Notes: generated by a model from the letters alone, not told the origin. A stretch of 64,000 nucleotides of DNA from a bacterium (GCA_016124945.1 WGMT01000065.1:62001-126000); one strand, 5' to 3'. Positions 1 through 8,236 are shown, numbered from the stretch's first letter. Translations and numbers: made by a program.

Positions 1-2
1 GC

Positions 3-1262
3 CGCCCTGGCGTAGGCAAAACGACACTGCTGCGCGAAGCAGCACGTGTCCTCAGCGAGAAAAAGCGTGTGGTCATCGTTGACACCAGCAACGAAATCGC
101 AGGTGACGGCGACATTCCACACCCTGCCATCGGGCGAGCGCGGCGGATGCAGGTTGCCACGCCGACGCTTCAACACGAAGTGATGATCGAAGCCGTGGAA
201 AATCACATGCCCCAGGCCATCGTCATCGACGAGATCGGGCGCGAACTCGAAGCGATTGCCGCCCGCACCATTGCCGAACGCGGCGTCCAGTTGATCGGCA
301 CCGCCCACGGCAACAGCCTGGAAAACCTGCTCATGAACCCGACGCTCTCCGACCTGGTCGGCGGCATCGATTCCGTCACCCTGTCCGACGAAGAAGCGCG
401 CCGCCGCGGCACCCAGAAGACGGTGCTGGAACGCAAAGCGCCGCCCACCTTCGAGGTGTTGATCGAAATTCAGGATCGCCAACACATGACCGTCCACCAC
501 GATGTGGCCGAAGCGGTCGATGCGCTCCTGCGCGGGTGGACGTTGACGCCCGAGGTTCGCTGGCTCGATCAAAATCAGCAAGTGCAGCGCAAACAGGTGA
601 CAAGCACTGCCACCCGCGGCGAAGAAGGCCGTGTGGGCGGTGGTGGGCGAGGCCCACGCATCGAACGAGGACGCGAAGAGTACCGCGGCGAAAGACAGCG
701 TAACGGGCGACGGCAGGCCGGCCCGGTTGAGTTCCAAGAACTGGTTGACGAACTGCCCGAACCCGAAGGCGTCTCCATGCCGCCGCGCAAGGGGCAACGC
801 ACCATGGTGCGTGTCTTCCCTTACGGTATCGGCCAGAACCGGCTGCGCTCGGCAGCCAAGAATCTCAACGTCCCTGTAGACATCGTCAACGAACTGCGCG
901 ATGCAGACATTGTGATGACGTTGAAGAACTACTTCCGGCAGAAGCCACAACCCATCATCGACGCTGAACGGCGCAATACGCCTGTCTACGTGCTGCGCAG
1001 CAACACCGTCACCCAGATGGAGCAAGCCCTGCTCGACGTCTTCCAACTCTCGTCCGACACCAGTGAAGACAGCTTCGATTCGGCCATGCGCGAAACCCAA
1101 GATGCCATCCAGCGCCTGCTGCGTGGCGAAGAATCGGTGGAGTTAAGTCCCCAGGCTGCACCGATCCGCAGCCAGCAACATCAGCTAGCCCGTGCCGCCA
1201 ATCTGATCAGCCACAGCTATGGGCGTGAGCCGTATCGACGGGTGCGCATCTTCAGCCACTAA
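3..1262 (+). CDS. Ycf45/SpoIIIAA-like AAA ATPase with R3H domain, 5'-truncated by the window
   Basis: The frame is open from the window edge, so the true start lies upstream. The first visible codons give a Walker A P-loop (RPGVGKTTLLREA), followed by VVIVDTSNEIAG and a Walker B-like AIVIDEIGRELEA. This is the RecA/AAA ATPase core shared by plastid/cyanobacterial Ycf45 and SpoIIIAA. A basic, low-complexity Arg/Gly-rich linker follows. The C-terminal part (FPYGIGQNRLRSAAKNL and onwards) resembles the nucleic-acid-binding region and R3H domain of these proteins. The family is thought to bind single-stranded nucleic acid, but its cellular role is unknown. The GTG at 69 is an internal codon, not a start, because the P-loop lies upstream of it. 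A hairpin terminator follows at 1308. Confidence 0.8.
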   Translation, partial: RPGVGKTTLLREAARVLSEKKRVVIVDTSNEIAGDGDIPHPAIGRARRMQVATPTLQHEVMIEAVENHMPQAIVIDEIGRELEAIAARTIAERGVQLIGTAHGNSLENLLMNPTLSDLVGGIDSVTLSDEEARRRGTQKTVLERKAPPTFEVLIEIQDRQHMTVHHDVAEAVDALLRGWTLTPEVRWLDQNQQVQRKQVTSTATRGEEGRVGGGGRGPRIERGREEYRGERQRNGRRQAGPVEFQELVDELPEPEGVSMPPRKGQRTMVRVFPYGIGQNRLRSAAKNLNVPVDIVNELRDADIVMTLKNYFRQKPQPIIDAERRNTPVYVLRSNTVTQMEQALLDVFQLSSDTSEDSFDSAMRETQDAIQRLLRGEESVELSPQAAPIRSQQHQLARAANLISHSYGREPYRRVRIFSH

Positions 1263-1307
1263 GGCACAAGGTTTCTTTCAAGAGCGCAACACAGTAAGCT
1301 GTTTGTG

Positions 1308-1341
1308 AAAAGAGCCATCCCTGTAACGGGATGGCTCTTTT
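1308..1341 (+). terminator. Rho-independent terminator after the R3H ATPase gene
   Basis: A 14-bp perfect stem (AAAAGAGCCATCCC paired with GGGATGGCTCTTTT) with a 6-nt loop ends in a T tract. The A tract on the left arm makes it potentially bidirectional. Confidence 0.85.
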
Positions 1342-1366
1342 GATCAGGTGTGGTTCATGTGGATGG

Positions 1367-1393
1367 TTGATAGTGGGGGGCTGGTGCTATAAT
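1367..1393 (+). promoter_or_regulatory. Sigma-70-type promoter for tmk-darA
   Basis: The -35 is TTGATA (1367-1372) and the -10 is TATAAT (1388-1393), 15 nt apart. TGC directly before the -10 makes it an extended -10. The same TGCTATAAT string recurs at other gene starts in this window. Confidence 0.65.
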
Positions 1394-1436
1394 GACAGCC
1401 ATTGTTTATCCACTTTAGCAGATTTGAGTAGACGCC

Positions 1437-2081
1437 GTGTCTTTGTTTATTACTTTTGAAGGCCCTGAAGGCAGTGGAAAGACAACCCAGATCCGGCTAC
1501 TGACCGAAGCACTGCATGCTACCGGTCACAGTGTATTGGCGACACGAGAACCGGGCGGCACCCGCATTGGCAACGCCGTTCGCAGCGTCCTCCTTGATCC
1601 CGAGCACGTGGAAATGTCGCCGAGGGCCGAGACGCTGCTCTTTAACGCCGCCCGCGCCCAGATCGTCGACCAGGTGATCCGCCCAGCGTTGGCCGAAGGC
1701 CACATTGTCCTGTGTGACCGTTACGCCGACAGTACACTGGCCTACCAGGGCTACGGCCACGGCCAGGAATTGGATGAACTGCGGGCGCTGATCGAATATG
1801 CCACAGGGGGACTAAAGCCTGATCTCACCCTCTATCTCGATATCCCCGTTGAGGACGGGCTACGCCGCAAACTCGGCGCCGGCGCCGAGGAATGGAATCG
1901 CCTCGACGCCAAGCAAGTGAGCTTCCACGAAACGGTACGCGACGGCTACATGCAGTTAATCGCCGCAGAGCCTGCTCGCTGGCATCGCATCGACTGCCGT
2001 GGCCCTATCGAGAGCATTCACCTGAAGATTGTGCAGGCTGTAGAAACACGCTTGCAGCAGATACGAGAGGAAACACCATGA
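1437..2081 (+). CDS. tmk: Thymidylate kinase
   Basis: Phosphorylates dTMP to dTDP with ATP in the cytoplasm, an essential step in dTTP synthesis. The P-loop is FEGPEGSGKTTQ near residue 8, the substrate motif is CDRYADSTLAYQG near residue 95, and the 214-aa length is typical. The start is GTG, about 45 nt downstream of a good -10 box. The stop overlaps the start of darA by four bases (ATGA), so the two are probably translationally coupled. The tmk-darA order also occurs in Firmicutes such as B. subtilis, where holB follows. No holB is present here. Confidence 0.95.
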   Translation: MSLFITFEGPEGSGKTTQIRLLTEALHATGHSVLATREPGGTRIGNAVRSVLLDPEHVEMSPRAETLLFNAARAQIVDQVIRPALAEGHIVLCDRYADSTLAYQGYGHGQELDELRALIEYATGGLKPDLTLYLDIPVEDGLRRKLGAGAEEWNRLDAKQVSFHETVRDGYMQLIAAEPARWHRIDCRGPIESIHLKIVQAVETRLQQIREETP

Positions 2082-2407
2082 AACTGGTCATCGCCATCGT
2101 CAACAACGATGACAGCCGCATTCTGTTGGATCGCCTCACCCGCGCCGGTTTCTCGGCCACGGTGACGACCTCTGCGGGCGCATATACACACCTGAGCAGC
2201 GCCACCATCTTCTGTGGCGTCGAAGACAACGATGTGGCAGAAGTGCTGCGCATTGTGCGTGAAAGCTGCACCAGCCGTGTCCAATATGTTACGCCGCTGC
2301 CGCCGGTGATGGAACCGGGCGAGATGCACATCCCCACGCCCGTAGAAAAACATGTAGGCGGCGCCGCCATCTTCGTGGTGGACGTGGCACACTTTGAGAA
2401 GATTTGA
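2078..2407 (+). CDS. darA: PII-like cyclic-di-AMP receptor (DarA/YaaQ family)
   Basis: A 109-aa protein (MKLVIAIVNNDD..., ending VVDVAHFEKI) that aligns along its length with B. subtilis DarA/YaaQ. It shares the GVEDNDV segment, the PVEKHVGGA motif and the VFVV/HF ending. DarA trimers bind c-di-AMP, and the downstream target is unsettled. The start is the ATG overlapping the tmk stop. An open frame continues upstream inside tmk, but homology begins at this methionine. The stop is followed by a single arm of GATT-type repeat and then a strong hairpin. Confidence 0.85.
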   Translation: MKLVIAIVNNDDSRILLDRLTRAGFSATVTTSAGAYTHLSSATIFCGVEDNDVAEVLRIVRESCTSRVQYVTPLPPVMEPGEMHIPTPVEKHVGGAAIFVVDVAHFEKI

Positions 2408-2428
2408 GAATGGGGATTGGTGATTAGG

Positions 2429-2470
2429 AAAAAGACCCGCCAGGTTTCAGAAAACCTGGCGGGTCTTTTT
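2429..2470. terminator. Bidirectional terminator between convergent darA and aldolase genes
   Basis: A long stem (AAAAAGACCCGCCAGGTT with its complement) has an A tract on one side and a T tract on the other, so it can stop transcription of both convergent genes. The stem core is nearly the same as that of the terminator at 61385. Confidence 0.85.
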
Positions 2471-2476
2471 GGGTGA

Positions 2477-4666
2477 CTACCGCAAAAACGCTTCGTGCAA
2501 GCCACCGTCCACAGTGAAGATCTGGCCGGTGGTTTTGCTGAAGGCACCGGAAATGAGCAGATAGGCCATCTCCGCCTGATCGTCCAGGCGGATGGGCGAC
2601 TTGGTGAGGGTACGCTCGGCGTAGAAGTGGGCCAGTTTGTCGCGCAGCACTTCGGTGCTTTCCTCTTCGGCGAAGGCGATGTTGTATTTGGTGAGTGAAC
2701 TGATCACCCGATCGCGGGGGAACATGCTGCTGCCTTCCACCACTGTGGCCGGCGCTAACCCGTTGACCCGCACCAGCGGCGACAATTCCATCGCCAACTC
2801 GCGTACGAGGTGGTTGGCGGCTGCTTTGCTGGTGTCGTAGGCTACCGATCCCTTCTTGGCGACGACGGCGTTAGCGCTGGTGGTGAGGACAAGCGATCCA
2901 CGCAGCCCCTGGGCCTGCCAGACGGCGCGGGCTTCGTCGGCGACAAGATAGCCCCCCGTCACGTTGACAGCGAAAGTCAGCGCCCACTTGTCGTCGGGGA
3001 TGCGTCCTTCGCGGTCGGGGGAGATGAAGATGCCGGCGGTGACGATGATGTTGTCTACGCCGCCGTAGGCCAGGATCACCTGTTCGAGCATGGCACGCCC
3101 ACCGGCGCGGTCCGTCACGTTGACGCCTAACCCGATGGCGGGGCCACAGCCCGAGATGCCGGTGCCGGCCACGCCGATGCCCATGCCATATTTTTTGGTC
3201 AACTCGTCGGCGGTGGCCTGGGCGGCTTCGGCGCTCAGATCGGCGCAGACAACGTGCGCTCCCTCGCGGGCCACACGATGCGCCACAGCCTTACCGATGC
3301 CGCTCCCCGCACCGACGACAACGACGATGTTGCGCGCCAGTTCCTTTTCGGGCGGCATGCGCTTGAGTTTGGCCTCTTCCAATAGCCAATATTCAATGTC
3401 GAACGCTTCTTGCTGGGGCAGGGAAATGTACTCGCTAATGGCCTCGGCCCCGCGCATCACCTCGACGGCGGCGTTGTAGAATTCCGCCGTCACCCGCGAT
3501 TCGCTCTTGTTTTTGCCCCAGGCGATCATACCCACACCGGGAATCAGGATCACGGTGGGGTTGGGATCGCGCATTGTCGGCGAATTGGGATGCTTGCACG
3601 CTTCGTAGTAGGCGGCGTAGTCGGCGCGGTATTGGACGAGACCCGTTTCGATCTTGCTCAGCAGCGCAGCCAGGTCTTCGGCCTGTGGGTTCCAGTCGAT
3701 GTAGAGTGGCTTGATTTTTGTGCGCAGGAAGTGATCGGGGCAGGATGTGCCCAGTTCTGCCAGGCGCGGGGCATCGTGGCTGTTGACGAAGCGCAGGATC
3801 TTATCGTCCGCTTGTACGGTGCCGATGAAGCGACTCTGTTGTGAGACCATGCCGCGCAGCCGAGGCAGCAACTCGACGAGCAGCGCGTTGCGCTCTGCCT
3901 CGCTTAACGCCTGGTACTTTTCCCCACCGAAGGTCTGATCGCCCTTGTCGCGCGATTCGATGTAGCGGGCGGCTTTCTCGATCAGCGCCAGTGAGCGTTC
4001 GTAGCAGACTTTGTCATCATCCGCCCAGTTGATCAACCCATGCTGCCCCATGACAATCCCGATCATGTTCGGCTGCGCGTTGGAGAGTTCCTCCATCACC
4101 AGCCCCAAATCGAAACCTGGGCGCTGCCAATTGACCCAACCGACCTCGTCGCCGAAGATTTCGGCGGTGAGGGATTCGCCGTCCTTGGCTGCGGCGACAG
4201 CGATGACGGCGTTGGGGTGGGTGTGGTCGACGTGAGCGGCGTCGATGAAGGCGTGTAGCGGCGTGTCGATGGAGCCGGCGCGCGGGTTGAGGTTGTAGAC
4301 GGTGTGCGGGTACATGCCCACCATGGCGTCTTCGATGGGCGTTTTGACGCCTTTGTCGTCGGTGCGGTTGTAGATTGGCTGGAGGGCACGCAGTTTGTCC
4401 ATGTAGAGCGAGGCGAAGTTTTCGGCCTTCGACGTACGCAGATCGCCGCCGGATCCCTTCACCCAAAGGACTTCGACCTCTTCGCCGGTGATGGGATCGG
4501 GCATGTGCAACTTGGCCGATGTGTTGCCGCCGCCCGTGTTGGTGATGCGCTGATCCGTCCCTAGCAGGTTGGATCGGTAGACCAGCCGCTCGACAGGATC
4601 AAGTTTCTCGGCGACAGCGTCGTCCCAGAGATAGTTGACGTGTTGATAGTCCGCTTGTGTAGGCAT
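2477..4666 (-). CDS. Bifunctional class II aldolase / short-chain dehydrogenase (rhamnulose-1-phosphate aldolase/lactaldehyde dehydrogenase type)
   Basis: A 729-aa fusion. The N-terminal half (about residues 20-430) is a class II aldolase/adducin domain with zinc-ligand-like histidines in DHTHPNAV and GQHGL. The C-terminal part (about residues 445-729) is a Rossmann SDR with GAGSGIGKA and the catalytic YDTSKAAA (YxxxK) motif. This architecture matches RhaEW/YuxG proteins, which split L-rhamnulose-1-phosphate into DHAP and L-lactaldehyde and then act on the lactaldehyde. The substrate here is inferred from the fusion type only, because no rhamnose isomerase or kinase lies nearby. It appears to be a single-gene unit, with ATG at 4666 and a shared terminator at its 3' end. 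Confidence 0.8.
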   Translation of the reverse strand: MPTQADYQHVNYLWDDAVAEKLDPVERLVYRSNLLGTDQRITNTGGGNTSAKLHMPDPITGEEVEVLWVKGSGGDLRTSKAENFASLYMDKLRALQPIYNRTDDKGVKTPIEDAMVGMYPHTVYNLNPRAGSIDTPLHAFIDAAHVDHTHPNAVIAVAAAKDGESLTAEIFGDEVGWVNWQRPGFDLGLVMEELSNAQPNMIGIVMGQHGLINWADDDKVCYERSLALIEKAARYIESRDKGDQTFGGEKYQALSEAERNALLVELLPRLRGMVSQQSRFIGTVQADDKILRFVNSHDAPRLAELGTSCPDHFLRTKIKPLYIDWNPQAEDLAALLSKIETGLVQYRADYAAYYEACKHPNSPTMRDPNPTVILIPGVGMIAWGKNKSESRVTAEFYNAAVEVMRGAEAISEYISLPQQEAFDIEYWLLEEAKLKRMPPEKELARNIVVVVGAGSGIGKAVAHRVAREGAHVVCADLSAEAAQATADELTKKYGMGIGVAGTGISGCGPAIGLGVNVTDRAGGRAMLEQVILAYGGVDNIIVTAGIFISPDREGRIPDDKWALTFAVNVTGGYLVADEARAVWQAQGLRGSLVLTTSANAVVAKKGSVAYDTSKAAANHLVRELAMELSPLVRVNGLAPATVVEGSSMFPRDRVISSLTKYNIAFAEEESTEVLRDKLAHFYAERTLTKSPIRLDDQAEMAYLLISGAFSKTTGQIFTVDGGLHEAFLR

Positions 4667-4690
4667 GGGGGTGGTCCTTGTGGGTGCGGG

Positions 4691-4793
4691 GAGAAAGCAG
4701 GGAAGCAGTTAGCAGATAGCAGTTGGCAGATGGCCGAAGACACAGACGCTGTCTGCTCCTAACTGCTACCGGCTAACTGCTATCTACTTTCTC
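4691..4793. repeat. Heptamer-word hairpin (GCAGTTA type)
   Basis: Tandem 7-bp words on one arm (gcagtta gcagata gcagttg gcagatg) face their complements on the other (taactgc ... taactgc tatc), with GAGAAAG/CTTTCTC at the ends. The right arm supplies the last codons and the stop of the minus-strand gene ending at 4780. It belongs to the same architectural class as the repeats near 6.7, 8.3, 40.6, 42.5, 46.7 and 55.9 kb. Confidence 0.7.
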
Positions 4794-5010
4794 CTCCTAG
4801 TTTTTCGGCAAGATCGATCAACTCAACGGGCAGATCGGCAAAGACGACCTGCCCGTTGGGCAAAATGTAAATTTCGGTTTCTGTGGGAAAGGAGAATTCC
4901 TCGTCGCCCGCGTGGGTGACGGCGGGCAGCGATGTTTGAGGAATGGCGTCCGCAGCGGCAGGATCAACCGATGTGGACTTGGGTGTCGCCTTCTCGTTCG
5001 TAGAACTCAC
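4780..5010 (-). CDS. Small protein resembling DUF2997, third gene of the DUF1257 operon
   Basis: 76 aa from a GTG with GAGGAA nine bases upstream. The C-terminal half (TEIYILPNGQVVF, then an acidic helix) resembles the IEITIHPNGQVEYTIKG stretch of the DUF2997 protein next door, suggesting a diverged tandem relative. The N-terminal half is a low-complexity Thr/Ser/Pro/Ala tail. It overlaps the DUF2997 gene by 47 nt in another frame, which is unusually long. The last residues (ESR) and the stop lie inside the heptamer hairpin. Function is unknown. Confidence 0.55.
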   Translation of the reverse strand: MSSTNEKATPKSTSVDPAAADAIPQTSLPAVTHAGDEEFSFPTETEIYILPNGQVVFADLPVELIDLAEKLGGESR

Positions 5011-5152
5011 CGGTGCGTTCCTCTTGTTCGACGTGGCCCAATTTTTCCAACAGTGCGCTGATGTCCTGGCAGGCTGATCCCTTGACGCCTTTGATCGTGT
5101 ACTCTACCTGGCCGTTGGGGTGGATGGTGATCTCAATTTCCTGGCTTTGCAT
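4964..5152 (-). CDS. DUF2997 family protein
   Basis: A 62-aa protein (MQSQEIEITIHPNGQVEYT...) with a predicted beta-hairpin followed by a helix around SACQDISALLEKLG and an acidic tail. DUF2997 proteins are typically encoded beside DUF1257/Ycf35 proteins in cyanobacteria, as here. The ATG is three nucleotides after the stop of the DUF1257 gene. The biochemical role is unknown, and the conserved pairing suggests that the two proteins work together. Confidence 0.7.
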   Translation of the reverse strand: MQSQEIEITIHPNGQVEYTIKGVKGSACQDISALLEKLGHVEQEERTGEFYEREGDTQVHIG

Positions 5153-5155
5153 GGC

Positions 5156-5536
5156 TTACCCCCAGCGTCGTACGGTGAGACGAATCACGTTGCCCTTGTC
5201 TGTCTGTTCTTCCACCAGGGTGAAGCCGGCCTTTTCGGTTTCGGCCAACACCTTGTGGTAGGCGTAGCGTTGTTGAATCCGTTCCACCTGGGCCTGAATC
5301 TGGCGCATCTGCATGTCGTCGCCGATGACCTCGTAGCGTTCGGCGTCGTCTGCGGCGGGGCGCAGCCCAAAGGTGACGGTAGGATGGTGAATCACCAGCG
5401 GCACCTGTCCTTTGAACCCACTCCAACGGTGGACAAAGACCTCGTTTTCGCGATACGTTACCTTCAAGTCCTCGAGCGCGCGTTTGACGAAGACCAGATC
5501 GCGCAGTTCCGTGCTGACTTTGACGAATTTCGACAT
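5156..5536 (-). CDS. DUF1257 (Ycf35-like) protein
   Basis: 126 aa, starting MSKFVKVSTELRD. The open frame extends a few codons further, but this ATG has GAGGAAAA at the right distance and begins where the family begins. Recognisable features are the N-terminal KFVKVSTELRDLVFVKRALEDL helix, the central GQVPLVIHH segment and a C-terminal LVEEQTDKGNVIRLTVRRW strand. Ycf35 proteins are found in plastids, cyanobacteria and some other bacteria, with no settled function. It is first in a tight three-gene operon with DUF2997 and its relative. Confidence 0.7.
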   Translation of the reverse strand: MSKFVKVSTELRDLVFVKRALEDLKVTYRENEVFVHRWSGFKGQVPLVIHHPTVTFGLRPAADDAERYEVIGDDMQMRQIQAQVERIQQRYAYHKVLAETEKAGFTLVEEQTDKGNVIRLTVRRWG

Positions 5537-5570
5537 GACTTTTCCTCGGACCAATACACAAACTCAGACA

Positions 5571-5679
5571 CAGATTTTTGGACACGGATTTTAGGATGAG
5601 CAGGACCAAAATTTGATCCACAGATTTTTGGACACGGATTTTAGGATGAGCAGGACCAAAATTTGATCCACAGATTTTG
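5571..5679. repeat. Exact 50-bp tandem duplication plus partial third copy
   Basis: The 50-bp unit at 5571-5620 is repeated exactly at 5621-5670, and a third copy begins with nine matching bases. The unit contains GATCCACAGATTT, the word also found at the ends of the palindromic elements at 16.8 and 29.5 kb. The rest of the gap up to 5849 is AT-rich, with short imperfect words such as ttttgcc and no gene that I can support. Confidence 0.9.
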
Positions 5680-5849
5680 CGGATTAAAAGGATTTTTAGA
5701 GGCAGAATCAGAATTAGAACGCAGATTGAGCAGGTTTTTCTAATGTATCTAGATTTTGCCGTTTATCTGCTTAAATCTGCCCAATCCGCTTCATCCGCGT
5801 TCTATTCTCTCCCATTTTTGCCTTTTGCACTTTGCCTTCTTCTCCATTT

Positions 5850-6635
5850 CTATTTCCACCAATCTTCCGCCAACAACCCCCTGCGCCGCGCTGCATTCAA
5901 TCTGTCTCCGCAGCCACAAGTGACGGGTTCGGTCAGCGCCTGCACAAAGGACGGCAATGCACGCACCACCGATTCAAGACCGGCGCGCAACGCCCCCTGG
6001 CGAGGACCGTCCTGTTGGTCGGCGCTGAGGTGTTCCATGGTGACAAGACCGGCATAGCAAAGTTCAAGCTCAGCGGCCAGTGTGATCTCTGGCACGATGT
6101 TTTGGCCGATCATGTCCACACCCCATTGACGGAACATACGCGCTTCGGCCACCGTCTCGCGGCGAGGACCGTCGACGCCCAAATAGACACCGCCGCCGGC
6201 GATGTCAATCGTATCGAAGAGCGCCGTCGTCATCTGTGTGCATACGGGCGGATCCTGTTTGACGCTGCGTATCCCCTCGCTCTCGAAGAAGGTCTGCGGT
6301 TGGTGACGGGTGAAGTCGATGTAATCGATCACCACGGCGGGCTGTCCTCGGCGTAGGAGCGGGTTAACGGCCACGCCCGCGTCCCAGTTGAGGACACGCC
6401 GCGCACCGAGCATCTTGGCCGCCAGCAACGTCGCCCGGGGATCGGTGCGTGAGGGCAATCCGCTGTAGGGCTGTATCCACACATCGGCCCCCTCAGTACT
6501 GCGCCGTAACGCCAGCGGCCCCACTGATCCATAGCGTGTCTCTACGGTGCATTCTTCCACCACCGGCCCCAGCACGTCCAGCGTTCGCGGCGGGAGGACA
6601 ACGGCGAGCAGCAAGAGCAGTGAAGCGTTCGACAC
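5850..6635 (-). CDS. Divergent methylthioadenosine phosphorylase / purine nucleoside phosphorylase family protein
   Basis: 261 aa from a GTG preceded by GGAG. The central and C-terminal parts carry the MTAP-family signature: GGVYLGVDGPRRETVAEARMF, then WGVDMIGQNIVPEITLA and ELCYAGLVTMEH. These form the purine and ribose pocket in MtnP-type enzymes, which cleave methylthioadenosine or purine nucleosides with phosphate. The usual N-terminal glycine-rich phosphate-binding segment (IGIIGGSG) is not apparent; the protein instead starts with SNASLLLLLAVVLPP. The substrate is therefore uncertain, and catalytic competence should not be assumed. Confidence 0.65.
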   Translation of the reverse strand: MSNASLLLLLAVVLPPRTLDVLGPVVEECTVETRYGSVGPLALRRSTEGADVWIQPYSGLPSRTDPRATLLAAKMLGARRVLNWDAGVAVNPLLRRGQPAVVIDYIDFTRHQPQTFFESEGIRSVKQDPPVCTQMTTALFDTIDIAGGGVYLGVDGPRRETVAEARMFRQWGVDMIGQNIVPEITLAAELELCYAGLVTMEHLSADQQDGPRQGALRAGLESVVRALPSFVQALTEPVTCGCGDRLNAARRRGLLAEDWWK

Positions 6636-6651
6636 AGGGTCTCCTTCGGCA

Positions 6652-6752
6652 GTGATTATGGATTGGTGATTGGTGATTAGGGGGATCGTGTCGAGCTTCT
6701 AAAATCCTCTGCAGGATCTCCCCCAATCACCAATCCCTGATCACCAATCACC
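6652..6752. repeat. Heptamer-word hairpin (GGTGATT type)
   Basis: The left arm repeats gattggt (gattggt gattggt gattagg) and the right arm carries complementary cccaatcaccaatcc and gatcaccaatcacc words. It lies between divergent genes, directly upstream of the mgsA promoter. Confidence 0.75.
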
Positions 6753-6762
6753 TCTCCACATA

Positions 6763-6771
6763 TGCTATAAT
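6763..6771 (+). promoter_or_regulatory. Extended -10 promoter for mgsA
   Basis: TGCTATAAT, a perfect -10 with an upstream TG, lies 39 nt before the GTG start. No clear -35 is visible because the upstream bases belong to the hairpin repeat. Confidence 0.55.
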
Positions 6772-6809
6772 AACGTCGATTTTGCCAACCACACGACGAG
6801 GATCTACCA

Positions 6810-7220
6810 GTGCCAACGATAGCATTGATCGCCCACGATGGCAAAAAGGATGACATGATCCGCTTTGCGCGGGAGCATCTCCATTTGCTTAAACGCTTTC
6901 ACCTGATTGCTACCGGCACCACCGGCGAACGGGTACAGATTGCCACATCGATGCCGGTGGAACGAATGCTCAGCGGCCCCTACGGCGGTGACGCGCAGAT
7001 TGCGGCGCATGTGGCCGAAGGCAAGGTGGCCGGCGTGATTTTCCTTGTCGATCCGCTCTACGCCCACCCCCACGAACCCGACATCAACGGTCTGCTGCGC
7101 ATTTGCAACGTCTACAACGTCCCGCTGGCCACCAACGAAGCGACAGGTCACCTGATGCTCGATGGGCTGGTGGAGAAGTTGGACGGAGAAGACGCCTTCT
7201 CGCAGGAGAACAATTCATGA
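6810..7220 (+). CDS. mgsA: Methylglyoxal synthase
   Basis: Converts dihydroxyacetone phosphate to methylglyoxal and phosphate, a bypass that relieves sugar-phosphate stress. The 136-aa protein has the family landmarks: IALIAHDGKKDDM at the N-terminus, ATGTTGERV phosphate binding, LSGPYGGDAQIAAHVAEG and the FLVDPLYAHPHEPDI stretch with the catalytic aspartate region. GTG start with GAGG upstream. The stop overlaps the next gene by four bases. Its place just before sugar-phosphate genes fits overflow control of triose phosphates. Confidence 0.93.
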   Translation: MPTIALIAHDGKKDDMIRFAREHLHLLKRFHLIATGTTGERVQIATSMPVERMLSGPYGGDAQIAAHVAEGKVAGVIFLVDPLYAHPHEPDINGLLRICNVYNVPLATNEATGHLMLDGLVEKLDGEDAFSQENNS

Positions 7221-8236
7221 GCACAGCACCTGTCCGTTTGGCCCTATGGGGCGCGGGGACCTTTGTGCGCAAGGCCCATATTCCTTCGATCCTGGATCTA
7301 CCGGAACGTCCACTGCATGTTGTGGCGGTGTGCAGCCGTTCGCAGCAGACAGGGGAGGATATCGCCGCATTGCTGCCCCATCGTGTGAGCGTCTTTACCG
7401 ACATCGATGCAATGTTAGCAGACGATGGGATCGACGCCGTAGACGTGGCGCTCCCCATCCCACTACTGCCCGACGCCGTGCGCCGTGTCCTGGCTGCGGG
7501 GAAGCATGTGATCAGCGAGAAGCCGATTGCGCCGACCGTGGCCGAAGCCGAGGCATTGCTCGAATTCTACGCCGAACGGAAGGATCAGGTGTGGATGGTG
7601 GGCGAAAATTGGCGCTACGAAGAAGCGTTCGTTGCCGCCGGTCAGATCATCCGCGACGGCGCGATTGGGCGTCCGCTGCTGTGTGACTGGGCGCTGAACT
7701 TGCCGGTGATGCCCGGCGCACCAGGACACCGCACCGTGTGGCGTCGTGCCAACGACTTCCCTGGCGGCTTTTTGATCGACGGCGGGGTGCACCATGTAGC
7801 CGGGTTGCGTGCGGTGATGGGCGAGATCGAGAGTGTGTCTGCAACCGTTGCCGGTCACCGCCCGGATTTGCCGCCAACGGACACGTTGAGCACGTCGCTG
7901 CGTTTTGTCAACGGCGCGGTGGGCAGCTACAGCGTCACCTACGCCGCCCGTAGTGGACTCGCCACCCCGTCCCTGCACATTGTCGGCAGCGAAGGCAGCC
8001 TGCGCGTCGCCGCAGACGCCGTCACGATCTGGCGCGAAGGCGACGATCCATCCGTCCGCCCCTTTGAGCCTTTGCGCAGCGTAGAACGTGAAATGGCGGC
8101 CTTTGCCCAGGCCATCCAATATGGATCCTTCCACCGCAACAGCCCGCAAGAAGCGCTGCAAGATCTGGCGGTGGTTGAGGCGATGCTGAAGGCGGCGGAG
8201 ACGGGCGAGCGACAGTATGTAGAATCGTATGCGTAA
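7217..8236 (+). CDS. Gfo/Idh/MocA family NAD(P)-dependent oxidoreductase
   Basis: 339 aa from the ATG that overlaps the mgsA stop, with AGGAGA upstream. A longer open frame runs back into mgsA, but homology starts at MSTAPVRLALWGAG. The N-terminal Rossmann fold has WGAGTFVRKAHI, the family EKPIAPT motif follows near residue 100, and the C-terminal alpha/beta domain carries GGFLIDGGVHHVAGL. Such enzymes oxidise or reduce sugars, inositols or their derivatives, and the substrate is not readable here. The last codons (TAT GCG TAA) merge into the adjoining CGTAATG-type repeat. Confidence 0.85.
   Translation: MSTAPVRLALWGAGTFVRKAHIPSILDLPERPLHVVAVCSRSQQTGEDIAALLPHRVSVFTDIDAMLADDGIDAVDVALPIPLLPDAVRRVLAAGKHVISEKPIAPTVAEAEALLEFYAERKDQVWMVGENWRYEEAFVAAGQIIRDGAIGRPLLCDWALNLPVMPGAPGHRTVWRRANDFPGGFLIDGGVHHVAGLRAVMGEIESVSATVAGHRPDLPPTDTLSTSLRFVNGAVGSYSVTYAARSGLATPSLHIVGSEGSLRVAADAVTIWREGDDPSVRPFEPLRSVEREMAAFAQAIQYGSFHRNSPQEALQDLAVVEAMLKAAETGERQYVESYA

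Noticed and set aside
2403..2430. A full hairpin repeat after darA
   Set aside because: Only one arm of ggggattggtgattagg words is present; the following structure is an ordinary terminator.
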